A DNA stretch of 64,000 nt. Source: Prostheceraeus crozeri (taxonomy: Eukaryota > Platyhelminthes > Polycladida > Euryleptidae). The notes under the pieces were generated by a model that worked only from the letters and a program-made list of their open reading frames with translations, was not told where the DNA came from and did not search any database. The position numbers and the translations under genes were made by a program. The stretch spans positions 496,001 to 560,000 of the forward strand of contig CAJQUW010009328.1 of NCBI GenBank assembly GCA_907163375.1, read 5' to 3'. This document shows positions 11,561-23,345 of this stretch, piece after piece (within the stretch, counting starts at the first letter, position 1; the number at the start of each line of letters is the position of its first letter).

Positions 11561-12099
11561 CACTCAACAGAAACTAAACCACCTCTCTGCAATTCTCTTC
11601 TGCTAGAGAAGAAAATCTCGTCCGCGAAGCTTCATGAACAGAGATCAACCATCTCGCGATCGCTGGCTGTCAGAGACGCACACGGCGCATGTCAGATGAA
11701 CTAATTAGACCCTTTGTTGGTCTTATTCGCATGTCGCAAAGGTCAGTTGATGTCTAATTAACAGATCTATAAATGAAATCAATCAACTTGATCAAGCTGG
11801 TCTTGGTCTTGACTCTTGAGTTGATCATGGTGCGTCACATGACTAAAGAAGAAAGGTTACGAGCAGTTGGGATGGCTGAAGCAGGGATCTCTTGTAAAAC
11901 CATTGCCCGTTACTTTGGTCGAGCGACATGCGAATAGGACCAACAAAGAGTCTAATTAGTTCATCTGACATGCGCCGTATGCGTCTCTGACAGCCAGCGA
12001 TCGCGAGATAGTTGATCTCTGTTCATGAAGCTTCACGGACGAGATTTTCTTCTCTAGCAGAAGAGAATTGCAGAGAGGTGGTTTAACTTCTGTTGAGTG
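11561..12099 (+). mobile_element. foldback MITE with about 175-bp arms, Tc1-derived
   Basis: The arms at 11561-11738 and 11923-12099 are near-perfect reverse complements starting CACTCAACAG. The left end is preceded by TA and the right end is followed by TG, a one-base decay of a TA target duplication. The centre encodes the start of a Tc1-like transposase (11827 onward). The structure fits a deletion derivative of a Tc1/mariner element that kept the N-terminal coding end between long inverted arms. Confidence 0.75.
11827..11936 (+). pseudogene. N-terminal helix-turn-helix of a Tc1-type transposase
   Basis: From ATG 11827 the frame reads about 36 codons. The segment MTKEERLRAVGM, then EAGISCKTIARYF, is the pattern of the first DNA-binding helix-turn-helix of Tc1/mariner transposases. 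The frame then runs straight into the right arm of the foldback and stops. The catalytic domain is absent, so only the DNA-binding end survives. It is a relic unless it is expressed as a binding-only peptide, for which I see no evidence. Confidence 0.6.
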
Positions 12100-12167
12100 T
12101 GTGTCTCAAAAGCAAGCAAACTTTACGTGAACCATAGGCTTGCGCTATAAAATGTCAATTGTCCGGT

Positions 12168-12290
12168 TTCCAGAACGAGCTTCTTCAGAATCGAGGCTGA
12201 AAATGAGACTTTCATAGAATGATGCACACCCTACGTTTATCACGAATCTGCGCCAGGTTCTACCTGTTTCCTCTTCTTGTCACACAAGGC
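12168..12290 (+). repeat. dispersed repeat E, copy 2
   Basis: Direct match of 8985-9130, with similar spacing between the shared words. Confidence 0.55.
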
Positions 12291-12318
12291 ATACGAATGA
12301 AAGTGACATCCTGGCAAT

Positions 12319-12516
12319 ATGCTGTGCTCTAATTTGCCTGTATGGATTATGCTGCTTATGCTTTTTCCGTGGCTTCGTGCAGGTCTGAAAAATGATCCGT
12401 GCAAAGATGTGCCTTACCTCATTGAGTCAAAGAGTATAAATATACCGGGAATCGACGAAAAAAGTGAAAGTGCTTACAAAGCAAATTTTTGTCAACGCGA
12501 ATTTCAGCTTATATAA
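12319..12516 (+). CDS. possible small secreted protein or first exon
   Basis: A 65-codon frame begins with ATG 12319. Residues about 7-20 form a strongly hydrophobic run (VWIMLLMLFPWL) followed by small residues and Arg, like a signal peptide. The remainder is hydrophilic with two Cys and would be secreted or lumenal if made. I recognise no family. There is no clear splice donor, promoter or polyadenylation signal, and overlapping chance frames exist on the other strand. Confidence 0.2.
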   Translation: MLCSNLPVWIMLLMLFPWLRAGLKNDPCKDVPYLIESKSINIPGIDEKSESAYKANFCQREFQLI

Positions 12517-13336
12517 CTTTATTATGCGACAACCCACAATTCTGGAGCCGTAGATATGATTTAAGTGAAACGAATTTTGAGACAGAATAGTACGAATCGC
12601 GTAGAGTAGGAAGTCGAACCGCACCTTAGCCGGCTATGAACACAGTTTATTGCTATCAGCCAATGTTCATTAGCGTCGGACTCACTGATTATCCCTTTTC
12701 CATCACCTTTATATATCAGTGTCATGAAAAAATCATTGACAAACGCAAGGCTTTTCTGAGAATGTATTACTGTCACTTCATCCCAATTTTTCCAAAAGAC
12801 ATTTTTTAAGATTTGATTGAAGATGTATCATCTGAATCAAACTAATTGACACAAGCAACAAAATGAAATCACCGGATGAACCAAGTTTTCTGCACCTTTT
12901 AAAATCTTCAATTATCAACCATGCCATTTATATTTGAAAATTGAAAATTATTTCTAATGATCTATCTTTCTGGAAGATAGAAAATGTCAAGCTCATGCTT
13001 AAAGACACTCATTTGTATTTTTCTTAGATTTGCAAGTGCTTGTTTTATTCATTTTCATTTTGTGTGGGAGTGAAAGGATATCTCTCCCATGTAAGCTGCC
13101 GGGAGGAAAAATCAACTCTTCAGTCCCACGGGATCAGAAAGTCAACTTTCCCGCCCGCAGTTAGCTTTTCCAATGCAAAGTCCTATAAAGGACAAATCAT
13201 AGAAGTGTACAAACAAGTTATGATTAGCCAGAGACTACCAGGATATCGATATAATCCCTTGATTTGCTCATTCATAGATTTCGCGATATAACCATCAATT
13301 TTATAATGAACAATGGACATCTATAAATCACAAAAT
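12517..13336. other. gene-free stretch
   Basis: No recognised gene. A GC-richer patch at 13070-13150 (TCCCAT, GGGAGGAAAA) resembles the loop-side sequence of the foldback at 13337-13486. Confidence 0.35.
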
Positions 13337-13486
13337 GAAAAGCTACGTTCTTTTGAGAAGAAATAAACGTTTCCTCCTTTAGCTATCTGTCCATCCCTCG
13401 CTGCGCTCGGGCTGTACAACATAGCTGCGGGAGGAAAAGTTGATATTTCTTCTCTCAAGAAAATAGCTATTTGCTTTTCAAGTCTA
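13337..13486. repeat. foldback element
   Basis: The left arm GAAAAGCTACGTTCTTTTGAGAAG and the following TTTCCTCC pair with GGGAGGAAAA...CTTCTCTCAAGAAAATAGC...GCTTTTC on the right. The spacer contains the GC-rich CCCTCGCTGCGCTCGGGCTG. No coding capacity. Confidence 0.55.
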
Positions 13487-13641
13487 GCTGTTTACAATGT
13501 GCACAAAAAGATATCATTTCAGTTGCATGATGACGAAAGTAGGTCGAAATGAGAAATATGCTGCTGCTTGTCGGTTAGATCAACATTGAGTCCAGCTGTT
13601 AGGATCAAGATGTTAGAAAATTTTCCTCCCTCTATGCACAG

Positions 13642-13862
13642 GTAGCATCATCGAAAGTTTACTTGAATTGTATGCTCTAATGAGTCTCCGAGCAGATTTG
13701 CCAAAATTCTTGTCAAAATTCACAAATGAGTATGATTTGAATTCATTTTCTTGTCGTTTTAATAGTTGTGATTACGAAAAATCGTATTCTCAATGTTTGC
13801 GTTCACATATCGAAAGAAAATTGAATAAATCGGTAGAATTAGGTATTGGGCTCAGAAACTGA
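13642..13862 (+). CDS. possible exon, Cys/His-containing, unrecognised
   Basis: A pyrimidine-rich tract followed by CACAG at 13637-13641 makes a good splice acceptor. The downstream frame runs 73 codons to TGA at 13860-13862. The peptide is Leu/Ser-rich and contains FSCRFNSCDYEKSYSQCLRSH, whose Cys/His spacing loosely recalls a zinc-binding motif but does not match a standard C2H2 finger. No upstream exon was identified. It could be a terminal exon of an unknown gene or a chance frame. Confidence 0.22.
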
Positions 13863-14274
13863 AATTGACTTTATTAGACGAAACATTTAATTATGATGGT
13901 GAAAACCATTTTTGCGACGAATAAGAAAACCGTTCACTTTGTAATTAGACGTCTTAACGTTCCTTGCTCTAAACTTATTATTATCTATATTTTCTGATAT
14001 TGCGTCTGATTCGTTGTCAATCTTGTCTCTCGAAGATATCTGAATGATTTATCAGCATTCTGTTGTGAAGCTTGTCTCTCCCAATTTTATTTTCATTTTA
14101 TTGTCTTAACGAGGTTCCAAACCAGATGATCACCCGCTACACTATGATTTAAGTTTCAGTAGGATGCAGGCAAGTCAATCCGATGATCAGATGTGATGTT
14201 CAGAAAATTTCATATCTGACAAAGTTTTCTCCGAATTTTCATTGCTTCTTAACAAAACAATGAGAAAACATTTG
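13863..14274. other. gene-free stretch
   Basis: Nothing recognised. Confidence 0.4.
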
Positions 14275-14640
14275 TCACTCTCTATCTATAAAATGTAGAT
14301 AAACTTACTAACTATTACTTAGATTAATAATAAACTAAGATAATTATTTTTTGTAACAGTTTGTTGAATCGTCAGAAGGAATTCCTTGTGTACATGTGAC
14401 ATTAGCTTTCGGTGTATGAGTCTAGCTAATTCGTTGGGTTAATCTCAGAGAAGTCCTTGGCTTTCTGCTGTGATTTTGTATTGAAATTGAGTTCCCGATT
14501 TAAGCACCTCAACTGAATCATTGCGGAAAAGTTTGATTAACAACAGTTTGAAATTTATCCTATGCAACATTTTATCAATAGTCAAAGATCCACAAAATGT
14601 CCACGAATTTCTGTGGAATCTATAGACTCAGAAAATGGCT
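14275..14640 (+). repeat. dispersed repeat B, copy 1
   Basis: It matches 21870-21960 and 22255-22518 in the same orientation. Blocks such as GTTGAATCGTCAGAAGGAAT, AATTCGTTGGGTTAATCTCA and TGTCCACGAATTTCTGTGG are nearly unchanged. Copy 2 has about 290 extra bases in the middle. No coding capacity or terminal repeats were seen. Confidence 0.7.
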
Positions 14641-14937
14641 ATTATGATGTGCCATATATTTTCCAATCTTGATTAAGAAATATGCGGAATATGGACTTGA
14701 AAGCGCAATTGAAAGGCATGCATGATTGCTGTCCAGCTACGCGCTTCAGCATTATCATTGCGGCCTTTCTTAAATCGGACCGCAATCATTAATTGTTGCC
14801 CTTAAAAATCCATGTTAATGTTATATTGACTGATATAACAGCACTAAGATGGCCTATGTATTATTTTTGTGCATTGACATGAAAACGTCATGTCACTTCC
14901 TTGGCATAGCGATCTAGGGCTCCGTGTTCTGTTCCAC
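14641..14937. other. gene-free stretch
   Basis: Nothing recognised between dispersed repeats B and A. Confidence 0.35.
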
Positions 14938-15455
14938 CCACAGAATTAGACAGGTCGTCTCTTCTTCCGTTTGACTAGAAGGGAAGCATTGGAACATGTA
15001 ACGTTATTGAAATGGCACAATCTTCTGACTAAATACCATAGCAATTGAACAATGAGCAGCCAGTTCTACATTAAACACGCCAAATTGTGCAAAGTTTCAA
15101 TGACTGTTATCAACCGGATCACACAGCAAAGGGACGCAGACGATGTCAAGTTCTAAAGAGAAGTTTGTGAACGCTTTTCATGCGCCTGCTAACTTTCTTT
15201 AAAATGATCGGAGGGCCCAACATTATCGAGAAAACTTTTGCGCAATGATCTGAATTCTTCGAATCTGAAGAAATCGTGGCGATCGGAGCATTTTGAAGGA
15301 ATTCAGAGCAATCCGCAAGCGACGCACGACTATTTTTCCTATTCTGTAAGGTATTAAAAATTTATTTTTGCCCACCTATTAAGTTCCTGCATGTGCCACC
15401 TGCTTGAATCAGTTTGCACTTCTAGCAATGTGATACGATTAAACAATCTAATTCT
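14938..15455 (+). repeat. dispersed repeat A, copy 2
   Basis: Direct match of 4545-5110, best over 15200-15450. Confidence 0.6.
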
Positions 15456-16430
15456 GTGGTTCCACCACACTCATTTGACATCTCTGATGCACTTTCGGTC
15501 ATAGGATTCCAATTTCAGTGTCTTCAATGAATTCAAGTGCTGCAAAGGAATTTTCTAATCTGAAAGATATTTACAGCTGTTTGGCATGAAAATCTATCAT
15601 GGTGGTGACGGTGACATTCAGTAGATTATATTGAAGAGGTGATGATCTTTGTTTGATGGTTGTGATCAAATGAAATATCAAATACAATCTCACCTAAACA
15701 AGGACAATTATTGGCTAAAAATGAAGGATAGGAAGAAGAATTATTTCCTGTTCTAAATGAGATTTGATACATACAGACCTTGCTTGCCGATTGCTGTTTG
15801 TGTCGCAAACAACTCTATTAGATGACTTGATAAATCTATTTCTGTCTTCCCATGCCATGTTCATGCTGCGAATGCTTTGTTCATGTTTCAAAAATCCTTG
15901 CTTTTATGTAGCCTGAGAAATAAGTACACATAATTATCAACTTAAGTGCATCAGATTACGAACAACAGTTTCTGTTTGATAGCATCAATAGCTTGAAGTT
16001 CAGCTTAAAATATATTGTTCTTACATTTATATGTTGAGAGAATATCAAAAACGAAAATGCAGCACGCCTAAACTCAGTCTCACATTCGATTGTTACAAAC
16101 ACTAAGGAACACAGCTCAATCAATAGGTCTGCAAAAGAAAGAAAAGCAATCTGAAGTTTCGGGGCTGCTGTTAAAGATATGGACTTGTCACTGCTTGTCT
16201 TCAGGTTTCAATGTGATAAAGTACGCATAATCATGCACATCCTGCTTTGATTGTGAGCCATTTTGTTCTGAAAATCGGCAGGTCACTTATGATTTTCATT
16301 TTAGATTCGCTCCATCCCCGTGATAGAATTTATGCATTTAATGTAATGATATTTTAATTAGCTTTCATTCCAGTCCCAAATAAATTACAGATGATTTCAA
16401 TTTAAGACAATTAAGTGACAGGAGTACAAA
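15456..16430. other. gene-free stretch
   Basis: Nothing recognised. Confidence 0.4.
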
Positions 16431-16489
16431 ATGAACAATTCGGTCTTGCATGCAGGTGCATCTAGAGCTGGAACGATTAGCCAATATTC

Positions 16490-17215
16490 AAAAATGTTGA
16501 TTATTATTGAGATTATGATTAAAGAGTTCAAATATTTGATTAAAGTGTTGAAGAATGTGACTTTGATTGTGATTATGATTGAGGTGGCCATAGACTTGAT
16601 TATGATTATGATTGATTAAGGTGTTTGAAATTGGGAATGTGATTAATGTGTGTCAGACGCTGTATCATGAAGGCTGGGTAGATTGAAGATGATGCTGATT
16701 ACGGCTTTCAGATGCTTTGTCGGGTCAGTAATAATCATAGTGCGTTTCAAGTAATGATTTGAATCGTGATAAAAATGTTTAATATATGCAATGATAGCAG
16801 TTTTTATCTAAACTTATCTCCTTGTTCAATCAAAGAGCTCGCTGAATTAGTATTACTGTAATTATTCGATTTTGTTCAGTATCATCACAGCGTACAAATT
16901 GACAAAAACATTGATCTCATGTAGGGAAGATATTCTATGACGAGGCGTGAACGCATGTTCATGAATGTGCTCTCTGCGACATCGTGTACTTTCAGTCCTT
17001 ACGTAGTTTAGCTGTCACTCGGACATCGGTGGCCGTGTTCTGATCTCAACTGATGTTCGGATCACTAAAATCAAATTTAATCAAATTTTCTGATTAATTA
17101 ACGTGATTATGATTATGATTATGACTAGCCTCAAAAAGTTAATTGATTATGATTATGATTTTGATTGATTAAATGATTGATTAATCAAGCTCTAAGTATA
17201 ATCACACATCATAAT
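16490..17215. repeat. GATTAT-type hexamer low-complexity patches
   Basis: Two patches, 16490-16620 and 17095-17190, are built from imperfect repeats of TGATTA/TTATGA. The frames open through them are a by-product of the repeat. The DNA between them is ordinary. Confidence 0.7.
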
Positions 17216-18331
17216 CAATGCGTAATCCTCATACTTGTTCATATTGTTTTTCTAAGAATGAAGCTTTTATACAATGGGTGTTACAGGACCACATGAATAT
17301 TATGGATAATTCGGTAATGGTATTCAGAGATCCGACTTTTCGCTTTGTTTAAGGAAGTGAGACTAAAATGAACAACAGCTGTTTGTTGATGGCAATTTTA
17401 GCTGCTCGGTCGGGCACCGATCTACTATGTCAATTTTGCAAGAGCCTGACAAGAGTCAAATTGGTGAAGGTATGATAGTTGAAAATTCTTGTCGTAAAGC
17501 AATACATTAAGTGCTATTTCATCAAAATACTTCTGTATGTAAAGAGACATTATTAGCACCGTGGATTGTTGCAAGCATAGAGATCAGATATCTATGCTAT
17601 TGCCTTCTCTTGTCTAGAGAGGACAATAGATAGCTAGCATGGCATCAGGTCTGGACTCTGACAGCGGGTCTAGCTCAGGACTTCTCTGTGGTTATTTTGA
17701 GATAAAGTTTGATTTAAATGTCGTATAACCTACATTTTTCACGCAAAGTAAGATCCAGCTAAGAGATATCACCTTTTGAATATGAATGAAATTGGCCCGT
17801 TAACAAAGCCTGTAAGTGACATGAAAGAAAATAATTTAAATTGATCTCGTGACCGGAGACTTATGATTCATGCTTCCATTTTTTGCATGATTGATCTTCA
17901 TAATCCATTACAAACGATCCTAAGCAGAGTGATATTCCAGCTTGCCCCTGAACAATTCTACAGGCGATTTTGTGATTTTATCTTTAATGGTCGGCCATGT
18001 CATTGATCTTCATCAATTGATAATCTTTTCGAATGAATTATCTTTCAGGTTCATGGAAGACGCTGAGGCTCATATTCTAAAAAAACCAGTTGCTTGCCAG
18101 TTTATCAAGAATGCTCTACTCTGTTCGTTGAGCCTTTCATGACTTATCTTCCACATAACACAGCAGGATATCATTTCAGCTACAATTCATTGATCGTTCA
18201 CATAATTGAGAGATGCTGCTGCATATTGTTTGATGCGCATACGTCCGATGCAAGTAAATATTAAATACTTAAAGTTCCCTTCTGATGAGTCCGCAGGTAT
18301 ATTTGCAAACTATGCAACATTGAATGACACA
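17216..18331. other. gene-free stretch
   Basis: No recognised gene or repeat. Confidence 0.4.
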
Positions 18332-18339
18332 TTCACAAA

Positions 18340-18595
18340 CATAGAAATAAACTGTTTATCTGAAGTTCGCTAGAATGGAAATTGACTCAAGGTCGCGGCA
18401 CATCCGAGGGTACTAAGTTGGGGCATGAAGAACCAATTAAAAGCTTCGATTTACTCATGTGACTGATTCTAATCCAATGATACAGACGTTGGCAGGTGCA
18501 TCTAAGTGAAAATGCGTGCGATTTATGTGCCGTTATTGTGCATTGCATGAAGCTTAATTTCCATTCTAGAGGTTTTATTGTTGTCAATTTCTATG
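18340..18595 (+). mobile_element. 256-bp hAT-type MITE, copy 2
   Basis: It is nearly identical to 935-1190 and of exactly equal length, with the same CATAGAAAT/ATTTCTATG ends. It is flanked by a different perfect 8-bp duplication, TTCACAAA (18332-18339 and 18596-18603). Two copies with independent duplications prove transposition as a unit. Confidence 0.9.
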
Positions 18596-18879
18596 TTCAC
18601 AAATGATTCTGCTTTGTGAATTAATATTGCTCCGTTATGAATGCATATTGGAGATATTACATGTCCGCTCTAGACTACATAGATATCTAATAATCCGACC
18701 TCTGTGGTTACAAGATACACTGATGAGGTATTGGTACGGTACTTTGTCATTGTCAGGCACTGGAAATCGCCATCGTTCCAATATAGTGTTGTTGTTTCAA
18801 TGTAGATCCGTTCCAATCTTCTGCTGTTATAATTGTGTGAAAAAAACAATCGCTTCCTTTGTTTGACGTAAATCTATTT

Positions 18880-19010
18880 AAATTTTTTTTTCAAAAAATC
18901 ACTCGACGCGTTTCGTCAATCCGACAGTCTCAAGGGCTTAGTATGTGACCCAAGTGTTAAAAGGTAGGTTTATATACAACAAATCAGTAGTCCAGTCAGG
19001 GCAACTCATC
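18880..19010 (-). mobile_element. Penelope-type 3' end fragment with hammerhead-like motif
   Basis: On the minus strand the sequence reads GACTGTCGGATTGACGAAAC and continues GCGTC. The run GACGAAACGCGTC (18905-18917) is the GAAA-plus-cleavage-triplet side of the hammerhead ribozymes known in Penelope-like elements, with a short stem II (GTC/GAC) before it. The other core box is not canonical and stem I does not pair well, so activity is doubtful. No reverse transcriptase remnant follows. Confidence 0.4.
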
Positions 19011-20059
19011 ATGTCAGCTCATGACGTCTGTTCAATAGCGGCATTTTCAACGTATAATGTTACGTGATTCAGTCATCCTAGTATAGTAATCGCCGAGTTT
19101 TGCTTGTCCAAAATCATCAATAGTCATCAGTTCATCGCAATGGTCTAACAAGTTATGTTCAGTTAATGCACTTTTTGTATCTCGATTCTTTAAACTACGT
19201 TAAATTCTTAAAGTACTTCTGCTGTTATGCAGAGGTGGACAATCCACATCTGCGCAGAAAGTTAAGTTTTGTTCATCTTTGCTATTATGCATTGTCGGCT
19301 CTTTATGGTAAGACACTTTGCCGGCTGATGAAATATTATCTTGCAAGTTGACAACAAAGATGTGTCGCAGTATATTGAATATATGAATCGAATGACAACG
19401 ATTAAGTCAATAAAAGCTACCAACACCCTTAATTCCCTGACCGAGATTTCACACTACTAGCAATAGTTTTATAAATAATGCTGTCAGTTTAATCCTCCAA
19501 ATACTGGACAGGTTATCATGTATCACAATATAGTGCATTAATTCATTTAGTGAAAATTTTCTGCACGATATATAACCAGGATAATGGCAGACTATGCGAT
19601 ATTTACAGTGTATTTTCAAAAACCTCTATTTAAGTTGTATTAAGTATCACTTAACTATCCCAATACAATTACCCATTCTTCCAACCATGGCAGAAGACGT
19701 TTTCATGTGATACCGCATCAGAACAAATTGTTTTCAGGGTCATCTACCACCGATTTCTAACAGATACCAAAAAAATAAAATTTTTGCAAAAAATGAAATT
19801 CTGTTGATCGTAGCAACACCGCTTAAACGAGCATTCGCCAAATGTGCTGTGTAGTAGGCTTGGGAGCGATTGAACCATAGGACAATCAAAAATAGAGATT
19901 TTCAGAAGATAGTTTTCAAAACTCAAAATGACCGGGGTGAAACAGGGTTAGCTCATTTGACCAGAGGCTTCAATTTTGATGAGCATAACTTAAGCAGTCG
20001 ATATTAGACATTCATTTTGTTACTTCAAGGCACTACATTTTCTTGGATTCACAAATTAG
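19011..20059. other. gene-free stretch with SINE S2 tail fragment
   Basis: About 19424-19455 (ACCAACACCCTTAATTCCCTG) matches the tail of the SINE at 20060-20176. The rest is unrecognised. Confidence 0.4.
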
Positions 20060-20176
20060 TGCTGAACGACACCAACACCCTTGATTCCCCGGTCGCACTC
20101 GCCTGACCCAGTAATCGAACCGAAGTCCACGGTGGAGACGAGCTCGCATCTTCTTCACTAGGCCACGCTGACGGTA
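20060..20176 (-). mobile_element. tRNA-derived SINE family S2
   Basis: On the minus strand an A-box-like GTGGCCTAGTGAAGAAGA is followed by a B box GGTTCGATTAC (consensus GGTTCGANNCC) and a tail containing CAAGGGTGTTGGTGTCG. The order and spacing are those of a tRNA-headed SINE. A tail-only fragment lies at about 19424-19455. This family is distinct from S1. Confidence 0.6.
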
Positions 20177-20551
20177 GAGTATCGTAAGTAGTGTATTAAG
20201 TAAAGTCTTAAGTAATAGCAAAAAAGTATAATGGACATGCATTTTGAAGACAAAGCTGTGACGAGCTCTCATGACAACGGTATCTAAGTGATGCTGGCTT
20301 CCAATGGTTGACAATGCTTAGTTGCAGTTTGTAAAGAGTCGAGATAATATCACTTCCCATTAAATAGAAAATCATTTGATAGAGAATTTTACAATATACT
20401 ACTGTACATTGCGACAAGAATCTACAGTTACTGCAGGTTTCAAGAATTTGACTCTTCTTGTAGAGCATGTCCTTTAGGTTTTTATCGCTCTGCTGTGTTT
20501 GCTGTGTGGAAGTCTACAATTTCTGCAATCATGACTTCATATTTGCTGTAG

Positions 20552-20656
20552 AAGGCTCGGAAGCGCTTGAAAAAGCTCGCAGTGTGGCTAAGGCCTTAGA
20601 TCGGAGCCTCACCGACCAGCTGAAGTGTCAATCAATAAGCAAATGTCGTTCATTCT
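20552..20656 (+). CDS. possible short terminal exon, unrecognised
   Basis: An acceptor-like ATATTTGCTGTAG ends at 20551. The following 35 codons to TAG (20656) are markedly more GC-rich than the surroundings and read as an amphipathic, Ala/Leu/Lys/Glu-rich helix and then a short Cys-containing tail. I recognise no family, and no partner exon could be found. Confidence 0.18.
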
Positions 20657-20806
20657 AGTCTCACTAACTTAGACAAAGCAAAGACTCTACTTTCTATGGT
20701 GTCATGTATCTGCTATGATGATCACCATGAAATATCACCTGGAGAAGCCTATTAGTTGTAAATGCTCCAACATAGACAATTAAAATGAATGAATTGAGAT
20801 AAGCGA

Positions 20807-20936
20807 TGGATCAAATTGCCATACAAAAATATGCTGCTGATAGGACTCGAACCTACGATCCCAGGTTGTCTAGACTTGTCGCTTTACTATCGTGATTTTG
20901 CCGCTTACATGCCACCGAAGTCAATTGACAGGATCC
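20807..20936 (-). mobile_element. SINE family S1, copy 2
   Basis: On the minus strand it carries GGATCCTGTCAATTGAC, a decayed tRNA-like body with GTAGGTTCGAGTCC as B box, and a tail ending GGCAATTTGATCC, matching the copy at 6974-7105. Confidence 0.6.
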
Positions 20937-21621
20937 AGCTCTGACCATCACATATCAGATATCATGGCAATTGTAACCTGTGAAATACAATTGACATCAT
21001 AGAGATTGACTTGCTAATTGCAACTGGTCATAATCAGTGAATATTTAAAATCTATGGACATTCAGATCTCGAAAGCCTACTGACACTCCAATACGTAAGA
21101 GCATGAACCAATTATTCTCCAAGTGGGCCCCGGTTCATGTAAAGTAATATGTGTGAAATTTGGCGAAATGTGAATTTTCCATAATTTTTCGTCAATTACC
21201 TAACTCGAAAAGGACTTGAAAAGGCGCAGATGATTCCTTGCAGAAGCCATGAATAAACTTTAGCTTCATACATGTTGATGATATGAAAATTCATGTTCGC
21301 ACAGTTTATCAACCTCTAAAATAACATTGATCGGCATGATTCATTTATTTTGCTTGTTTTGTTGTTATCCGTGTACAAACAATCTTCGTTTAGAAGAATT
21401 GCATACCTCACGAATCTTTGAAGTTTGATATCCGCGGTTTCTGAAATATCGACGTCATTATTTTCTTGTTTATATTCCTGCTATTTTTCTTGTTAAACAT
21501 TTTGTTCCCCACAGGTAAGTCAACTACTGCAAGTAAGAAATGAATGTGTGTTAATTGTGTCTAACAGTTTAGTTAACATTGATTGATCAGCCAAACAGGA
21601 GTTGATGAATAGTGATGTAGG
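20937..21621. other. gene-free stretch
   Basis: Nothing recognised. Confidence 0.4.
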
Positions 21622-21876
21622 CATAAAAATTGATAACAACAAAACCTGTAGATTGGAAGTAAGGCTTCATGCAACACACAATAGTGGCACAAAAATCGAG
21701 GGCATTTCCACTCAAATACATTTGTCAACGGCTGAATCATTGGGTTAGAATCAGTGACATGTGCAACTCTTGGCTGCTTTTCATTGGTGGTTCATGCCCC
21801 AACTCATTTCCCCCGGATTTGTCGCGACCTAAAATTAATTTCCATTCCACTTAACTTCAGATAAACAATTTCTCTC
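21622..21876 (-). mobile_element. 256-bp hAT-type MITE, diverged copy 3
   Basis: It matches copies 1 and 2 on the opposite strand over the whole length, with many substitutions. GGTTCATGCCCCAACT and AACTTCAGATAAACA are the clearest anchors. Terminal repeats and target duplication have decayed, so this is an older insertion of the same family. Confidence 0.75.
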
Positions 21877-22518
21877 TCTCTAAAATTTAGATGAACTTAT
21901 TAATTATTGCTTAGATAATTAATGATAAACTATGTTTATTATTACTCATTTCCACTTAAATTATTCTCAGTATTTCGAGGATAAAAGAACGATGGCTTTC
22001 AGTAAACTAGCTTTATTTATAATATACCGATGTAATGTGCGACTAAGAATATAATATACGGCTTTGACCAAGAATGACGCATCACTCTTGAAAAGGTAAA
22101 TGAATTTTTGAAAATTGAATTCCTTTATTTCAGCATTTAATAGATCAACCCATACTATAAATACGGATTAAGATACCATGCTTAAAAAACATCTTACAAA
22201 ATATTTCCATGCTTGATGCTGATATATACTCTACTTCGAGGCATGGAATATGCCAGTCTGTTGAATCGTCAGAAGGAATTCCTTGTGTCCATGTGACATT
22301 AACTTTCATTATATGAGTCTAGCTAATTCGTTGGGTTAATCTCAGAGAAGTCCTCGACTTTCCGCTGTGACTTTGCATTGGAATTGAGCTCCCGAATTAA
22401 GAACCTCAATCATTGCAGAAAAGTTTGATTAATAGTAGTTTGAAATTTTCCCTAAGCAATATCTCAACAATAGTCAAAGATCCGCAAAATGTCCACGAAT
22501 TTCTGTGGAGTCTATAGA
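21877..22518 (+). repeat. dispersed repeat B, copy 2 (interrupted)
   Basis: Matches 14275-14640. Bases 21961-22254 are additional and unrecognised. The copy ends at TCTATAGAC, where the LINE fragment begins. Confidence 0.65.
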
Positions 22519-23345
22519 CGGCCCTTGCGGCTCCGTCCCACTTCAGGCTGATCCGTCTCAGGTCGTTCTCCAACCCTCGATGCCAAGTTGTCCGTTGTCC
22601 TCCGCGTCTTCGTTTTCCACCTCGAGGCCTGTACTGCAGGGATTAGAGATTCACGCTCTGCCCATTCGGTGTGCATGGCCAAGCAACTTCAGGCGGCACC
22701 GGGTGACGATGGTGCTGAGAGGGGCCTGTCCGGTCAGGTGGCGAACACTAGCATTCGTCCTCCTCTCCCGCCACGACACTTGAAGGATCCTGCGCAGGCA
22801 GCGGCTGTCAAAACCATCGAGGCGCTTCATCATGTGCATGTGTTACGTCAGTACCAGTGTCCGAGCCATATGCAAGACGGGAAGAACGTTGGAGTTGTAG
22901 ATGTGCACTTTCAACTTCAGTGACAGGCTCTTGTTTTTCCACAAATTTGTCAGTGTCTTGAAGGCACCAAGCGCCTTACCGAGTCGGGCTCTGAACTGCT
23001 TCATGAGGTCTCCCGTCGCACTGAGTGCCACACAAAGATAGGTGAAATTCTCAACAACCTCGATTGGTCACCGTCGATGTTGACAGGTGGAATCGCCTCG
23101 CTGTCGGGCCGCCGAGACTCTCTGGATGCGGCCATGGCTTTCGTCTTCTGCATGATTATCGCGAGTCACACTCTGGCTGACTGTTCCCACACTACATCCA
23201 CCTGCTCCTGCAGAGCAAGTGAGGAGTGCAATGTCGTCCTCAAAATCCAGATCATGAAGAGGCATGCGGCCTGTCCAATTGATGTTTGGCTGATCCTGAG
23301 TCGCTAGCCTCATGCAGTGGTCGATCACCATTGGGAAGAGAAATG
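22519..23345 (-). pseudogene. LINE reverse transcriptase C-terminal fragment
   Basis: Minus strand, GC-rich against its AT-rich surroundings. In order from 23345 downward: a degenerate RT box LHDLDFEDDIALL (the usual Ala-Asp-Asp has become Glu-Asp-Asp), then SLSLKLKVHIYNSNVLPVL, then DSRCLRRILQVSWRERR and LKLLGHAHRM. This is the usual order of the C-terminal half of non-LTR retrotransposon ORF2. At least two frame changes separate the blocks, and the endonuclease and catalytic RT core are missing. It reverse-transcribed and inserted its own RNA when intact. Its clade is uncertain, and it differs from the LINE at 36069-39690. Confidence 0.75.

Noticed and set aside
22588-22923. Plus-strand 92- and 111-codon frames
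   Set aside because: They are antisense shadows of the minus-strand LINE RT fragment.
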